The translations under genes and the position numbers were made by a program. Source: Streptomyces sp. NBC_00554 (lineage in GTDB: Bacteria > Actinomycetota > Actinomycetes > Streptomycetales > Streptomycetaceae). Taken from it: a stretch of 64,000 bases of DNA. The notes beneath the pieces are model-generated. The model saw only the letters and a list, made by a program, of their open reading frames with translations, was not told the DNA's origin and made no database searches. Below are positions 48,900 to 58,141 of this stretch, one piece after another (within the stretch, counting starts at the first letter, position 1; each line of letters begins with the position of its first letter). Where the stretch lies: contig NZ_CP107799.1 of the NCBI RefSeq assembly GCF_041431135.1, forward strand, positions 9,564,501-9,628,500, written 5' to 3'.

Positions 48900-50243
48900 A
48901 TGCGGTCCACAACTGGTGCTCCGATGTCACGGCGTCGGTTCCTCACGACCTCCACCGGTGTCGCCGCCGCGGCCACCGCGGGCGGTTTGCTCTCGGGCTG
49001 TGCCGGCTCGGTGTCCTCGGGCGACTCCGGGGGCAAGACCACTCTGACCATCATGTCGAGCGGTACCGAGCTGGGCACGGCCGCCGAGATCAAGCAGGCC
49101 GAGAAGACACTCGGCATGACCCTCAAGGTGGTCAAGTACGACCTCACCCGGCTGACCGCCATGCTCACCAGCGGCAGCGCACCCGACATCGTGCGCGCCG
49201 AGGGCTCGGACGCCCCGTATCTCGCCTCGCACAGCGTCGCGCAGGACCTGGACGACTATTTCGCCAAGAGCACGGTCCTCAAGGCCGCCGACCTGGATCC
49301 GGTCAACGACATCTGGCGGTGGGACGGAAAGAAGCAGGGCAGCGGGCCGCGCTACGGGATGGTGAAGGACTACTCCCAGAACTACACGCTCTGGTACAAC
49401 ACCGCGCTGTTCGACGCGGCCGACGAGCCCTACCTCAGCGAGACCGAGCCGCTGACCTACGACAAGCTGCTCGACGTGGGCAAGCGACTCGGGGCGAGCG
49501 GAAAGAAGTCCAAGGCGTACGGGCTGAGCATGGGCGGCACCTTCGAGACGTTCATGATCATGACCACTCAGGCCGGAGGACAGCTCTTCAACGACGACTA
49601 CTCCGAAGTCGACTTCACGGGCGACGCGGCCAAGAACGCGCTGGCCTGGTACATCGACCTGGCGAAGTCCCGTATCACCCCCTCCCTCGCCTACCCGGAC
49701 CCCAACGGCTGGGACTGGCCCACGTTCCAGGCCGGCAGGATGGCGATCACGGCCCAGGGCTACTGGTTCGGCGGACAGATCGTCACCGACGAGAAGATCG
49801 CCGCCACCGCGCGCTTCGCCCCCGCGCCCCAGCTCGGCAGCAAGCGGATGAGCACCTGCTACACGGGCACCGGCCTGTGGATGCCCAAGGCCGGCAAGAA
49901 CAAGGACGCGGCCTGGCAGGCGATGGAGTACTTCCTGGGCGGCGCGCCCGCCAAGAAGCGCGCCGAGACCGGCGCCGGCCTCCCCGCGCTCAAGTCCCTG
50001 CGCCCGCTCCTGCCGAAGACCGAGGGCTTCCAGAAGGAGGCGTACGCGGTGCAGAGCAAGGAGCTGGATTACTTCTCCGTGCTGCCCTTCACCCCGTACA
50101 TCCGGATGGACGCCATGAACGCCGTGATCTACCAGCTGACTCCCGGGGCGATCAAGGGCAGCACCTCCGTCACGAAGCTGGCGGACCAGTTGAATTCGGG
50201 GATCAACAAGCAGCTCGCCAACGGCAAGAAGCTGATCAAGTGA
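48900..50243 (+). CDS. Sugar ABC transporter substrate-binding lipoprotein (Tat-exported)
   Basis: The 447-residue protein starts with a twin-arginine signal (SRRRFLTTSTG) that ends in a lipobox, LLSGCAG, so it is probably a Tat-exported lipoprotein. The mature part follows family 1 solute-binding proteins (TLTIMSSGTELG, YSQNYTLWYNTALFDAA). GGAAGC precedes ATG 48900; an in-frame ATG eight codons later is an alternative. It is the first gene of the long plus-strand glycan operon and should bind the oligosaccharide released outside. Confidence 0.93.
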   Translation: MRSTTGAPMSRRRFLTTSTGVAAAATAGGLLSGCAGSVSSGDSGGKTTLTIMSSGTELGTAAEIKQAEKTLGMTLKVVKYDLTRLTAMLTSGSAPDIVRAEGSDAPYLASHSVAQDLDDYFAKSTVLKAADLDPVNDIWRWDGKKQGSGPRYGMVKDYSQNYTLWYNTALFDAADEPYLSETEPLTYDKLLDVGKRLGASGKKSKAYGLSMGGTFETFMIMTTQAGGQLFNDDYSEVDFTGDAAKNALAWYIDLAKSRITPSLAYPDPNGWDWPTFQAGRMAITAQGYWFGGQIVTDEKIAATARFAPAPQLGSKRMSTCYTGTGLWMPKAGKNKDAAWQAMEYFLGGAPAKKRAETGAGLPALKSLRPLLPKTEGFQKEAYAVQSKELDYFSVLPFTPYIRMDAMNAVIYQLTPGAIKGSTSVTKLADQLNSGINKQLANGKKLIK

Positions 50244-51280
50244 GTGCCGGTCACATGAGTACTGATCAGGCGAGTACCGATCAATCGAGTACGAGCCGGC
50301 TCGCCGAGGCGCCCGCGAAGCCGCCCCCGCCCTCCCGGCCGACGGACGGGCGGCCACGCGTCCGCCTCGGCGCCCGCGGTCGCCAGCAGGAGCGGGTCTT
50401 CTGGCTCAGCGTCACCCCGTGGCTGCTCGGCTTCCTGGGCCTGACTCTGTATCCGCTGGGATACGCGCTGTGGCTGAGCCTGACCGACTCCGACGGCATC
50501 TCGCCGAACACGCACTTCATCGGCCTGGACAACTACAAGGAACTGCTCTCGGACCCGGTCACCCGCGACACACTGGTCCGCACGGGGATTTTCGTCGCGG
50601 CCGTCGTGCCGACCGGCATCATCGCCGGACTCGCCCTCGCGGTGCTGATCAACCGTCCGATTCGGGGACGGGGCATTTACCGCACCCTGCTCTACCTGCC
50701 CGCGGTGTTCCCGCCGGTCGGCGCGGCGATGGCCTTCAAGATGGTCTTCGACCGTGACACCGGCGCGGCCAACGGGATCCTCGGCTTCCTCGGCGGAAGC
50801 CCGGTCACCTGGCTCGCCGATCCCTACGCCCGGTACGTGCTGCTCATGCTCACGCTCTGGGGCTGCGGCAACGCCATGATCATCTCGCTTGCCGGTCTGC
50901 AGGACATGCCCAAGGAACTGCTTGAGGCCGCCCGCATCGACGGTGCGAACTCCTGGCAGACGTTCCGGCGGATCATCCTCCCGCTCCTTTCGCCCGTGAT
51001 CTTCTTCCAGGTCATCACCGGCGTCATCGGCGCACTGCAGAGCATCATGCCGATGCTGCTCGCCGCGAACCCGAGCCCCGCCGCGGTCACCTCGGTGCCG
51101 CAGGGCAACTACCTGTACATGATCAACGTGTTCGCGCAGTATCTCGCCAACGGCCGCTTCGGCTACGCGTCCGCGCTTCTGTGGGTGCTGTTCGCCGTGA
51201 TCCTCGTCGTCACCGCGCTGATCTTCAGGCTGAGTTCCGGTGCGGTGTTCTACAACTTCGAGCCGGAGACCAACAAATGA
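50240..51280 (+). CDS. Sugar ABC transporter permease (MalF type)
   Basis: The protein (346 residues from GTG 50240) has a long hydrophilic N-terminal tail with repeated STDQ, then six membrane segments from FWLSVTPWLLGFLGLTLYP, and the permease loop LLEAARIDGANSWQTFRRIILP. GTG 50240 overlaps the binding-protein stop (GTGA); ATG 50255 is an equally possible start. With the next gene it forms the membrane part of a CUT1 sugar importer; no ATPase is encoded, so a shared MsiK-type ATPase is expected. Confidence 0.92.
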   Translation: MSAGHMSTDQASTDQSSTSRLAEAPAKPPPPSRPTDGRPRVRLGARGRQQERVFWLSVTPWLLGFLGLTLYPLGYALWLSLTDSDGISPNTHFIGLDNYKELLSDPVTRDTLVRTGIFVAAVVPTGIIAGLALAVLINRPIRGRGIYRTLLYLPAVFPPVGAAMAFKMVFDRDTGAANGILGFLGGSPVTWLADPYARYVLLMLTLWGCGNAMIISLAGLQDMPKELLEAARIDGANSWQTFRRIILPLLSPVIFFQVITGVIGALQSIMPMLLAANPSPAAVTSVPQGNYLYMINVFAQYLANGRFGYASALLWVLFAVILVVTALIFRLSSGAVFYNFEPETNK

Positions 51281-52101
51281 TTCTCGCTCGTCGCACCGGC
51301 CTCTACCTCGTTCTCATCGCGCTGGTCGCGCTGTTCGTCAGCCCGTTCGGCTGGCTGGTCGTCACCGCCTTCAAGGACAACTCGGAGATGGCCGCCTACC
51401 CGGTGCACTGGCTGCCCGAGAAATGGCAGTTCGGGAACTTCTCCAAGGCCCTGACCTTCTTCAACTACCTTGGCTACGCCAGGAACTCGCTGATCATCGC
51501 CACCATCTACTCGGTGCTGATCACCCTCAGTTCGGCCTGGGCCGGCTTTGGTTTCGCCCGCATGGCCGCCCGGGGCAAGCGGCTGGTCTTCGGCGTCCTG
51601 CTGTCCACGATGATGATGCCGGCGATGATCACCCTCATCCCCACCTACATCATCTTCGCCAGGCTCGGGATGATCGACACCTACTGGCCCTGGGTTCTCT
51701 GGGGACTGGCCGGAGCGCCCTACCTGATCTTCCTGTTCCGGCAGTTCTTCGCCCACATGCCCCGGGAGCTGGAGGAGGCCGCGATCGTCGACGGATGCGG
51801 CTACGGCCGTATCTTCTGGCGGATCTTCCTGCCCCAGTCCTGGCCGGTGCTCGCCACCAGCATGCTGCTGTCGTTCACCTGGGTCTGGGGCGACTACATC
51901 GCCCCGTCGCTGCTGTTGAGCACGGACCACACCACACTGGCCGTCGCCGTGGCCACCCAGTACGTCAACGAGAGCAACCAGGCGCCGATCAACAACCTCA
52001 TGGCGGCGGGCTCGGTCCTCTACATCCTCCCCGTCCTCCTGCTCTTCTTCGTCCTCCAGCGCGGCTTCGTCACCGGGGTCTCCACCTCGGGCCTGAAGTA
52101 A
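51277..52101 (+). CDS. Sugar ABC transporter permease (MalG type)
   Basis: The 274-residue protein begins MILARRTGLYLVLIALVALF and has six membrane segments and the loop LEEAAIVDGCGYGRIFWRIFLP. ATG 51277 overlaps the stop of the first permease by ATGA; a longer open frame upstream is not needed. It completes the importer. Confidence 0.93.
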   Translation: MILARRTGLYLVLIALVALFVSPFGWLVVTAFKDNSEMAAYPVHWLPEKWQFGNFSKALTFFNYLGYARNSLIIATIYSVLITLSSAWAGFGFARMAARGKRLVFGVLLSTMMMPAMITLIPTYIIFARLGMIDTYWPWVLWGLAGAPYLIFLFRQFFAHMPRELEEAAIVDGCGYGRIFWRIFLPQSWPVLATSMLLSFTWVWGDYIAPSLLLSTDHTTLAVAVATQYVNESNQAPINNLMAAGSVLYILPVLLLFFVLQRGFVTGVSTSGLK

Positions 52102-52161
52102 CGGCGCCTGAAGCAAGGACACGTGAACCAACAGCGCCTGAAACAAGGGTACTTGAAGCAA
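52087..52161 (+). repeat. Degenerate 15-bp tandem repeat after the permease gene
   Basis: Five units end in GAAGTAA, GAAGCAA, GAACCAA, GAAACAA and GAAGCAA; units 2/4 (CGGCGCCTGAAGCAA and CAGCGCCTGAAACAA) match best. The first unit is the 3' end of the permease gene itself, so the array seems to have grown from the stop-codon region by slippage or local duplication. It reaches to 31 bases before the GH51 gene. Confidence 0.65.
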
Positions 52162-52192
52162 CGGCCCCCTCCTCGATCCCCAAGGACGCAGC

Positions 52193-53752
52193 ATGTCTTC
52201 GCCCTCCGCTGCCCGTTTCACCCTCGACCCCGCCTTCGGCATCGGCACCGTCCATCCACGGCTGTACGGCTCCTTCGTCGAGCATCTGGGCCGCTGCGTG
52301 TACAGCGGTCTCTACGAGCCCGGACACCCCGACGCCGACGAGAGCGGCCTGCGGGAGGACGTCCTCGCGCTCATCCGCGAACTCGGCGTCACCACGGTCC
52401 GCTACCCGGGCGGCAACTTCGTCTCGGGCTACCGCTGGGAGGACAGCGTCGGCCCGGTCGACCGCCGGCCCCGGCGCCTGGAACCGGCCTGGCGCTCCAC
52501 CGAGACCAACGAGTTCGGCCTCGCCGAGTTCATGGGCTTCTGCGCCAAGGCGGACATCGAGCCGATGATGGCCGTCAATCTCGGCACCCGTGGCGTGGAG
52601 GACGCCGGCCGGCTCCTCGACTACGCGAACCACCCCGGTGGCACCGAGCTGTCCGACCTCCGGGCCGCACACGGGAACAAGGAGCCGTTCGGCATCGGCA
52701 TGTGGTGCCTCGGCAACGAGGTGGACGGCCCCTGGCAGATCGGACACAAGAGCGCGGAGGAGTACGGCCAGGTCGCCCGCGAGACCGCCAACCTCATGAA
52801 GATGATCGACCCCGGCCTCGAACTCGTCGTCGCCGGCTCCTCCAGCTTCGCGATGCCGACCTTCGGTACCTGGGAGTCGACGGTCCTGACCGAGTGCTAC
52901 GACAAGGTCGACCACGTCTCCCTGCACGCCTACTACGAGATGAAGGGCGAGAGCCCCGACCGCGACTCGTTCCTCGCCTCGGCCGTGGACATGGAGCGGT
53001 ACATCGAGGCGGCGGTCGCCACCTGTGACCATGTGGGCGCCACACTCAAGTCCCAGAAGAAGATGATGATCTCCTTCGACGAGTGGAACGTCTGGCACAC
53101 CGAGCCCGAGTCGCCGCCCGAGTCCCGTCCCCAGGACGACTGGCCGCAGGCTCCACGGCTCCTGGAGAACAACTACACGCTCACCGACGCGGTACTCGTC
53201 GGCTCACTGATGATCGCCCTGCTGCGCCACGCGGACCGGGTCACCGCCGCCTCCCTCGCTCAACTGGTCAACGTCATCGCCCCGATCATGACCGAGCCGG
53301 GCGGTCCCTCCTGGCGGCAGACCACCTTCTTCCCCTTCGCCCAGGCGTCGAAGTACGGCCGGGGCCGGGTGCTGCGCGTCGAGGTGGACAGCCCGACCCA
53401 CACCACCGGGCGCTTCGGTGAGGTCCCCCTGCTGCATGCCACGGCCGTCCACGACGAGCAGGCCGGCACGATCACCGTCTTCGCCGTCAACCGCGGCCTG
53501 ACCCGGGAACTACCGCTCGAAGTGGACCTCCGCGGTCTCGGTGCCGTCCGTGTCGTCGAGCATCTGCTGCTCACCGGCGACGACCCCGACGCCCGCAACA
53601 CCCTGACGGACCCCGAACGGGTCACTCCCCGCACGGCCGACGCCAGTGCTGTCACCGGTGACGTACTGACCTCCACCCTGCCGCCGCTGTCCTGGAACGT
53701 CATCCGCCTGGCCACCGGCAGCGCCAACGCGTCGGCCGCCGCCCAGAGTTGA
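52193..53752 (+). CDS. Glycoside hydrolase family 51 alpha-L-arabinofuranosidase
   Basis: The 519-residue protein is a standard GH51 enzyme: LYGSFVEHLGRCVYSGLYEP, TTVRYPGGNFVSGYRWED, acid/base Glu in WCLGNEVDGPW (about residue 175), LHAYYEMKG and nucleophile Glu in SFDEWNVWH (about 295), with a C-terminal beta domain. It removes terminal alpha-L-arabinofuranose from oligosaccharides. No signal peptide, so it acts in the cytosol after uptake by the importer encoded just upstream. AAGGA precedes ATG 52193. Confidence 0.95.
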   Translation: MSSPSAARFTLDPAFGIGTVHPRLYGSFVEHLGRCVYSGLYEPGHPDADESGLREDVLALIRELGVTTVRYPGGNFVSGYRWEDSVGPVDRRPRRLEPAWRSTETNEFGLAEFMGFCAKADIEPMMAVNLGTRGVEDAGRLLDYANHPGGTELSDLRAAHGNKEPFGIGMWCLGNEVDGPWQIGHKSAEEYGQVARETANLMKMIDPGLELVVAGSSSFAMPTFGTWESTVLTECYDKVDHVSLHAYYEMKGESPDRDSFLASAVDMERYIEAAVATCDHVGATLKSQKKMMISFDEWNVWHTEPESPPESRPQDDWPQAPRLLENNYTLTDAVLVGSLMIALLRHADRVTAASLAQLVNVIAPIMTEPGGPSWRQTTFFPFAQASKYGRGRVLRVEVDSPTHTTGRFGEVPLLHATAVHDEQAGTITVFAVNRGLTRELPLEVDLRGLGAVRVVEHLLLTGDDPDARNTLTDPERVTPRTADASAVTGDVLTSTLPPLSWNVIRLATGSANASAAAQS

Positions 53753-53770
53753 GAAGGAAGCCCCGGCTCC

Positions 53771-55864
53771 ATGACTGTCTTCACCACCCAGGACGGCGCT
53801 CTGGAACGGCGCGCCCCGCACGAGATCCTCGTCGTCGAACCCTGGGGCCCGCACGCGGTACGGGTCCGTGCCCGAGCGCTCCGGAACCCGGACGACACGG
53901 TCGCCGGCCGCAGCCTGGACGGCAGCAGTGTCACCCACGCCGACGGGGGCGGCACCGTAGAAGGAATCGACGAAACGCTGCCCGGGGCCCTCGACATCCC
54001 TCCGCCCGACTCCATCGCCACCGCGACCGCGACCGCGCACCCGGACGGCACCGCCCGGCTCGTCAACGGCCGTATCACCGTCGAGGCCGACCAGGACGGC
54101 AAGCTGCGCTTCCTGCACACCGCGACCGGCCGAGAACTCCTCGCCGACAAGCGCCCGTACACCTGGTACCCGGAGCCACGCACGTTCGCACCGCTCGGTG
54201 ACGGTGCCTACCGCATCGAGCAGAGCTTCGAGGCGTACGACGACGAGCGCGTCCACGGTCTCGGTCAGCATCTGCACGGCCGCCTCGACCAGAAGGGGCT
54301 GGTGATCGACCTGGTCCAGGGCAACACCATCGTTTCCATCCCCTTCCTGCACTCCTCCCGCGGCTACGGTCTGCTGTGGAACAACCCCGCGATGGGCCGG
54401 GTCGAGCTGGGCGGCGACACGACCCGCTGGGTCGCGGACGAAGCACGCCAACTCGACTACTGGATCACGGCAGGTGACACCCCGGCCGAGATCATGCGGG
54501 CGTACGCGGACGTCACCGGCCATCCACCCCTGGTGCCCGACTGGGCCACGGGCTTCTGGCAGTCGAAGCTGCGCTACCGCACCCAGGACGAACTCCTCGC
54601 CGTGGCACGGGAGTACAAGCAGCGCGGACTGCCGCTGGCCACGATCATCTGCGACTTCTTCCACTGGACCCACATGGGCGACTGGGACTTCGACCGGACC
54701 GACTGGCCCGACCCCGAGGGCATGGTCAAGGAGTTGGAGGCACTCGGCGTCAAGCTCGCCGTGTCCGTCTGGCCCACGGTGGAGCCCGGAAGCGACAACT
54801 ACACCGCTCTGCGCGAGGCGGGACTTCTCGTCGGTGACCGCCACGGCGGCCTGCTGACCTTCCCCTGGCCGTCCCGCGGCCACGGCGGGAACCATCAGCC
54901 GATGGCCTACCTCGACTCCACCGAACCCGGTGCCCGCCGCTACCTCTGGCAGCAACTGCGCGAGCACTACCGCGAGTTGGGCGTCGCCGCCTTCTGGCTG
55001 GACGCCTGCGAACCCGACCTGACCCCGGAGTCGGCCGCCCGCGCGGTCTATGCGGCGGGTCCCGGCGTCCAGGTCGGCAACCTGTACGGCCTCGCACAGG
55101 CGCGGGCCGTCGCAGAAGGGCTCGCGGACGACGGCGACGACCGCCCGTTCAGCCTGATCCGCTCCGCCTGGGCCGGCAGCCAGCGTTACGGTGCCGCCCT
55201 GTGGTCCGGCGACATCCGCCCCACCTTCGAGTCCCTCGCACAGCAGGTGCGGGCCGGGCTGAACGTCGCGATGAGCGGCATCCCCTGGTGGAACACGGAC
55301 ATCGGCGGCTTCGGCGGCGGCGACCCCACCGACCCGGCGTACCAGGAGGTCATGGTCCGCTGGTTCCAGTACGGCACCTTCAGTCCGGTCATGCGGCTGC
55401 ACGGCGACCGACAGCCCAACTGGCCCACCTTCTCCGCAGACATGACCGGCGGGCCGAACGAGGTCTGGTCCTACGGACAGGAGGCGTATCCGATCCTGTG
55501 CGCGCATCTGCGCCTCCGCGAGCGTCTCCGCCCGTACCTGCTGGAACTCTCCGAGGCCACGCACCGCACCGGCGCCCCCGTCATACGCCCGCTTTTCTTC
55601 GACTTCCCGGACGACGAGCACGCCTGGAGCGTCGACGACCAGTTCCTGCTCGGCCCCGACGTCCTCGTCGCCCCGGTCACCGAGGCGGGCGCCCGGGCCC
55701 GCACGGTCTACCTCCCGGCCGGCGCCCGCTGGACCGACTCCGTCACCGGCGAACTCCACGAGGGCGGCACGACGTTGGAGGCGCCGGCGCCACTGGAGCG
55801 CATCCCGGTCTTCGTCCGCGAAGGCGCCGCCGTGGCCGCCGCGTTCACAGGGAGCGCCGGATGA
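53771..55864 (+). CDS. Glycoside hydrolase family 31 alpha-glycosidase
   Basis: The 697-residue enzyme has the GH31 catalytic barrel. The nucleophile is probably the Asp of AFWLDACEPDL (about 410) and the acid/base the Asp of LWSGDIRPTFESL (about 480); SGIPWWNTDIGGF and FRWFQYGTFSPVMRLHG-like strands follow. The family covers alpha-glucosidases, alpha-xylosidases and alpha-galactosidases, so the bond is uncertain. It has no signal peptide. AAGGAAG precedes ATG 53771, and its stop overlaps the next GH51 gene by ATGA. Confidence 0.92.
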   Translation: MTVFTTQDGALERRAPHEILVVEPWGPHAVRVRARALRNPDDTVAGRSLDGSSVTHADGGGTVEGIDETLPGALDIPPPDSIATATATAHPDGTARLVNGRITVEADQDGKLRFLHTATGRELLADKRPYTWYPEPRTFAPLGDGAYRIEQSFEAYDDERVHGLGQHLHGRLDQKGLVIDLVQGNTIVSIPFLHSSRGYGLLWNNPAMGRVELGGDTTRWVADEARQLDYWITAGDTPAEIMRAYADVTGHPPLVPDWATGFWQSKLRYRTQDELLAVAREYKQRGLPLATIICDFFHWTHMGDWDFDRTDWPDPEGMVKELEALGVKLAVSVWPTVEPGSDNYTALREAGLLVGDRHGGLLTFPWPSRGHGGNHQPMAYLDSTEPGARRYLWQQLREHYRELGVAAFWLDACEPDLTPESAARAVYAAGPGVQVGNLYGLAQARAVAEGLADDGDDRPFSLIRSAWAGSQRYGAALWSGDIRPTFESLAQQVRAGLNVAMSGIPWWNTDIGGFGGGDPTDPAYQEVMVRWFQYGTFSPVMRLHGDRQPNWPTFSADMTGGPNEVWSYGQEAYPILCAHLRLRERLRPYLLELSEATHRTGAPVIRPLFFDFPDDEHAWSVDDQFLLGPDVLVAPVTEAGARARTVYLPAGARWTDSVTGELHEGGTTLEAPAPLERIPVFVREGAAVAAAFTGSAG

Positions 55865-58140
55865 CGACCCGTACGACATCCCGTACGACGATCCGTGTCG
55901 ACGCGCGCCCCGGTGCCGGACGGCCTATCAGCCCGGATCTGTTCGGCGCCTTCTTCGAAGACATCAACTACGCGGCGGACGGCGGGCTGTACGCCGAGCT
56001 TGTCCAGAACCGCTCCTTCGAGTACACCGCCGAGGACGCGCCCGGGTGGCACTCCCTGACAGCGTGGGACGCGGTGGAACTCGGCGGCGGACGCGGCGAG
56101 TTGCGCACGGAGACGGCCGACCCGCTCCATCCGGCCAACCCCCACTATGCGGTGGTGGAGGTGACCAACCCGGGCGGCGGCGTGGGCCTGCTCAACCACG
56201 GCTTCGACGGCATCCCGGTCCAGGCGGGGGCCTCGTACACCCTGAGTCTCTTCGCTCGACGGCCGGAGGGTGAACTGACCTCGCTGGTCGTCCGGTTGAC
56301 CGGCTCCGGCGGCACGTACGCCGAAGTCCGGCTCGACGGACTGCAGGACACCTGGACACATCACGAGGCGGTACTCACCGCCACCGCGACCGACCCCGAT
56401 GCCCGGCTGCTCGTGCTCGCCACCGCCCCCGGCACCGTCCATCTCGACCTGATCTCCCTCTTCCCGGAGCACACCTTCCGGGGCAGACGGAACGGTCTGC
56501 GCGCCGATATGGCACAGACGATCGCGGACCTGGAGCCCAAGTTCCTCCGCTTTCCCGGTGGTTGTGTCGCCCACGGCCTCGGGCTCGGAAACGTGTACCG
56601 ATGGAAGGACACCGTCGGCCCGCTCGAAACGAGACGTCAGCAGTCCAACCTGTGGGGCTATCACCAGTCCGCCGGGCTCGGCTACTTCGAGTACTTCCAG
56701 TTCTGCGAGGACATCGGCGCGAAGCCGCTGCCAGTGGTGGCGGCAGGTGTCTGCTGCCAGAACACCCCGGGCGGCCAACAGGGCATCCCGATAGACGAGA
56801 TGCCCTCGTACGTCCAGGATGTTCTCGACCTCGTCGAATACGCCAACGGGCCCGCCGACTCCCCGTGGGGCGCTCTGCGGGCTGCCGCCGGCCACCCCGA
56901 GCCGTTCGGCCTGGAGTACCTCGGCGTAGGGAACGAGGACGAGATCACCCCGGCGTTCCGGGAGCGGTTCGAGATGCTGCACACGGCGCTCGCGGACCGG
57001 CATCCGGACATCAAGGTCATCGGCACTGCAGGGCCGAACCCGGCCGGTGCCGACTTCCGGGAGGGCTGGGAGTTCGCACGAAAGCTCGATCTCGCGGTGG
57101 TCGACGAGCACGCCTACCTCAGCCCGCGCTGGTTCCTCCAGAACACCGGCCGGTACGACGCCTACGACCGGGGCGGCCCGAGGGTGTACCTCGGCGAGTG
57201 GGCGTCCAAGGGCGACACCCTGCTCAACGCGCTCGCCGAGGCGGCGTACATGAACGCCCTGGAGCGCAACGGCGACATCGTGGCCCTGGCCTCGTACGCA
57301 CCCTTGCTCGCCAGGTCCGGCCACACACAGTGGACCGTGGACCTCGTCCACTTCGACAGCACCGACGTACGGCTGACACCGAGTTACCACGTGCAGCGCA
57401 TGCACTCCACCCACCACGGGGACGAGTACCTGCCGAACACCGTGACCGGCGCTCCGGCAGCTACGCCTCCGCCGGACCCGCTGCGCGGCGGTGGCGTGCG
57501 CCTCAGCACCGTCGACACCCGGGCCGAGTACCGAGGGCTCCGGGTGACCAGCGGTGGATCGGACTACGTCCTCGACGTCCAGGCGCGCAAGACCGAGGGG
57601 GAGGAGGGCTTCGTCATCGGCTTCGGCGCGGTGGACACGCCCGACCACTACGTCTGGAGCCTGGGCGGCTGGCACAACCAGGGCCTCACTCTCCAGCGCG
57701 TGTGCGACGGCATCGTCGAGGACGTCGACCGGGTGCCGGGGCCGATCGAGACGGGCCGCTGGTACGACATCCGGGTCGAGGTCGCCGGGCCGGTTCTCCG
57801 CTGCTTCCTTGACGACGTCCTGATCCACGAGACCGAGGACGACAGGACCGCGCCCGAGACCTTCTCCGTCTCCACAATGCGGGACACGATTTCCGGCGAT
57901 CTGCTGGTCAAGATCGCCAACCTGACTCCGGACGAAGTCACGGCCGCCATCCGTCTCGACGGGACGGACCGCGTCCCCACCCGCGCCAAGAAGACCGTCC
58001 TGACCGGTGAGTTCACGGACCGCGACAGCACACCCCACACGTCGGACATTGAGGCCGGGGCCGCCTTCGACTGCGCCGTGCCACCCCGCTCCTTCACCGT
58101 CCTCCGCCTGGCGGGCTCCAACCAGGTGACGGGAGCCTGA
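55861..58140 (+). CDS. Multidomain GH51-like alpha-L-arabinofuranosidase with inserted modules
   Basis: The 759-residue protein has the GH51 start ISPDLFGAFFEDINYAADGG, then an inserted carbohydrate-binding-like jelly roll (about 50-200), FLRFPGGCVAHG, acid/base Glu in YLGVGNEDEI (about 360) and nucleophile Glu in VYLGEWASKG (about 443). Its C-terminal beta domain is split: after TPSYHVQRMHST a concanavalin-like insert of about 120 residues follows (YVLDVQARKTEGEEGF, DHYVWSLGGWHNQG), then the domain resumes at DLLVKIANLTPDEVTA. No signal peptide. It differs clearly from the first GH51 in the operon and may take larger or branched arabinosides. Confidence 0.92.
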   Translation: MTTRTTSRTTIRVDARPGAGRPISPDLFGAFFEDINYAADGGLYAELVQNRSFEYTAEDAPGWHSLTAWDAVELGGGRGELRTETADPLHPANPHYAVVEVTNPGGGVGLLNHGFDGIPVQAGASYTLSLFARRPEGELTSLVVRLTGSGGTYAEVRLDGLQDTWTHHEAVLTATATDPDARLLVLATAPGTVHLDLISLFPEHTFRGRRNGLRADMAQTIADLEPKFLRFPGGCVAHGLGLGNVYRWKDTVGPLETRRQQSNLWGYHQSAGLGYFEYFQFCEDIGAKPLPVVAAGVCCQNTPGGQQGIPIDEMPSYVQDVLDLVEYANGPADSPWGALRAAAGHPEPFGLEYLGVGNEDEITPAFRERFEMLHTALADRHPDIKVIGTAGPNPAGADFREGWEFARKLDLAVVDEHAYLSPRWFLQNTGRYDAYDRGGPRVYLGEWASKGDTLLNALAEAAYMNALERNGDIVALASYAPLLARSGHTQWTVDLVHFDSTDVRLTPSYHVQRMHSTHHGDEYLPNTVTGAPAATPPPDPLRGGGVRLSTVDTRAEYRGLRVTSGGSDYVLDVQARKTEGEEGFVIGFGAVDTPDHYVWSLGGWHNQGLTLQRVCDGIVEDVDRVPGPIETGRWYDIRVEVAGPVLRCFLDDVLIHETEDDRTAPETFSVSTMRDTISGDLLVKIANLTPDEVTAAIRLDGTDRVPTRAKKTVLTGEFTDRDSTPHTSDIEAGAAFDCAVPPRSFTVLRLAGSNQVTGA

Positions 58141-58141
58141 C

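Noticed and set aside
52102..52161. Direct repeats that could suggest a CRISPR-like array.
   Set aside because: Units are 15 bases, contiguous and degenerate, with no unique spacers and no cas genes.
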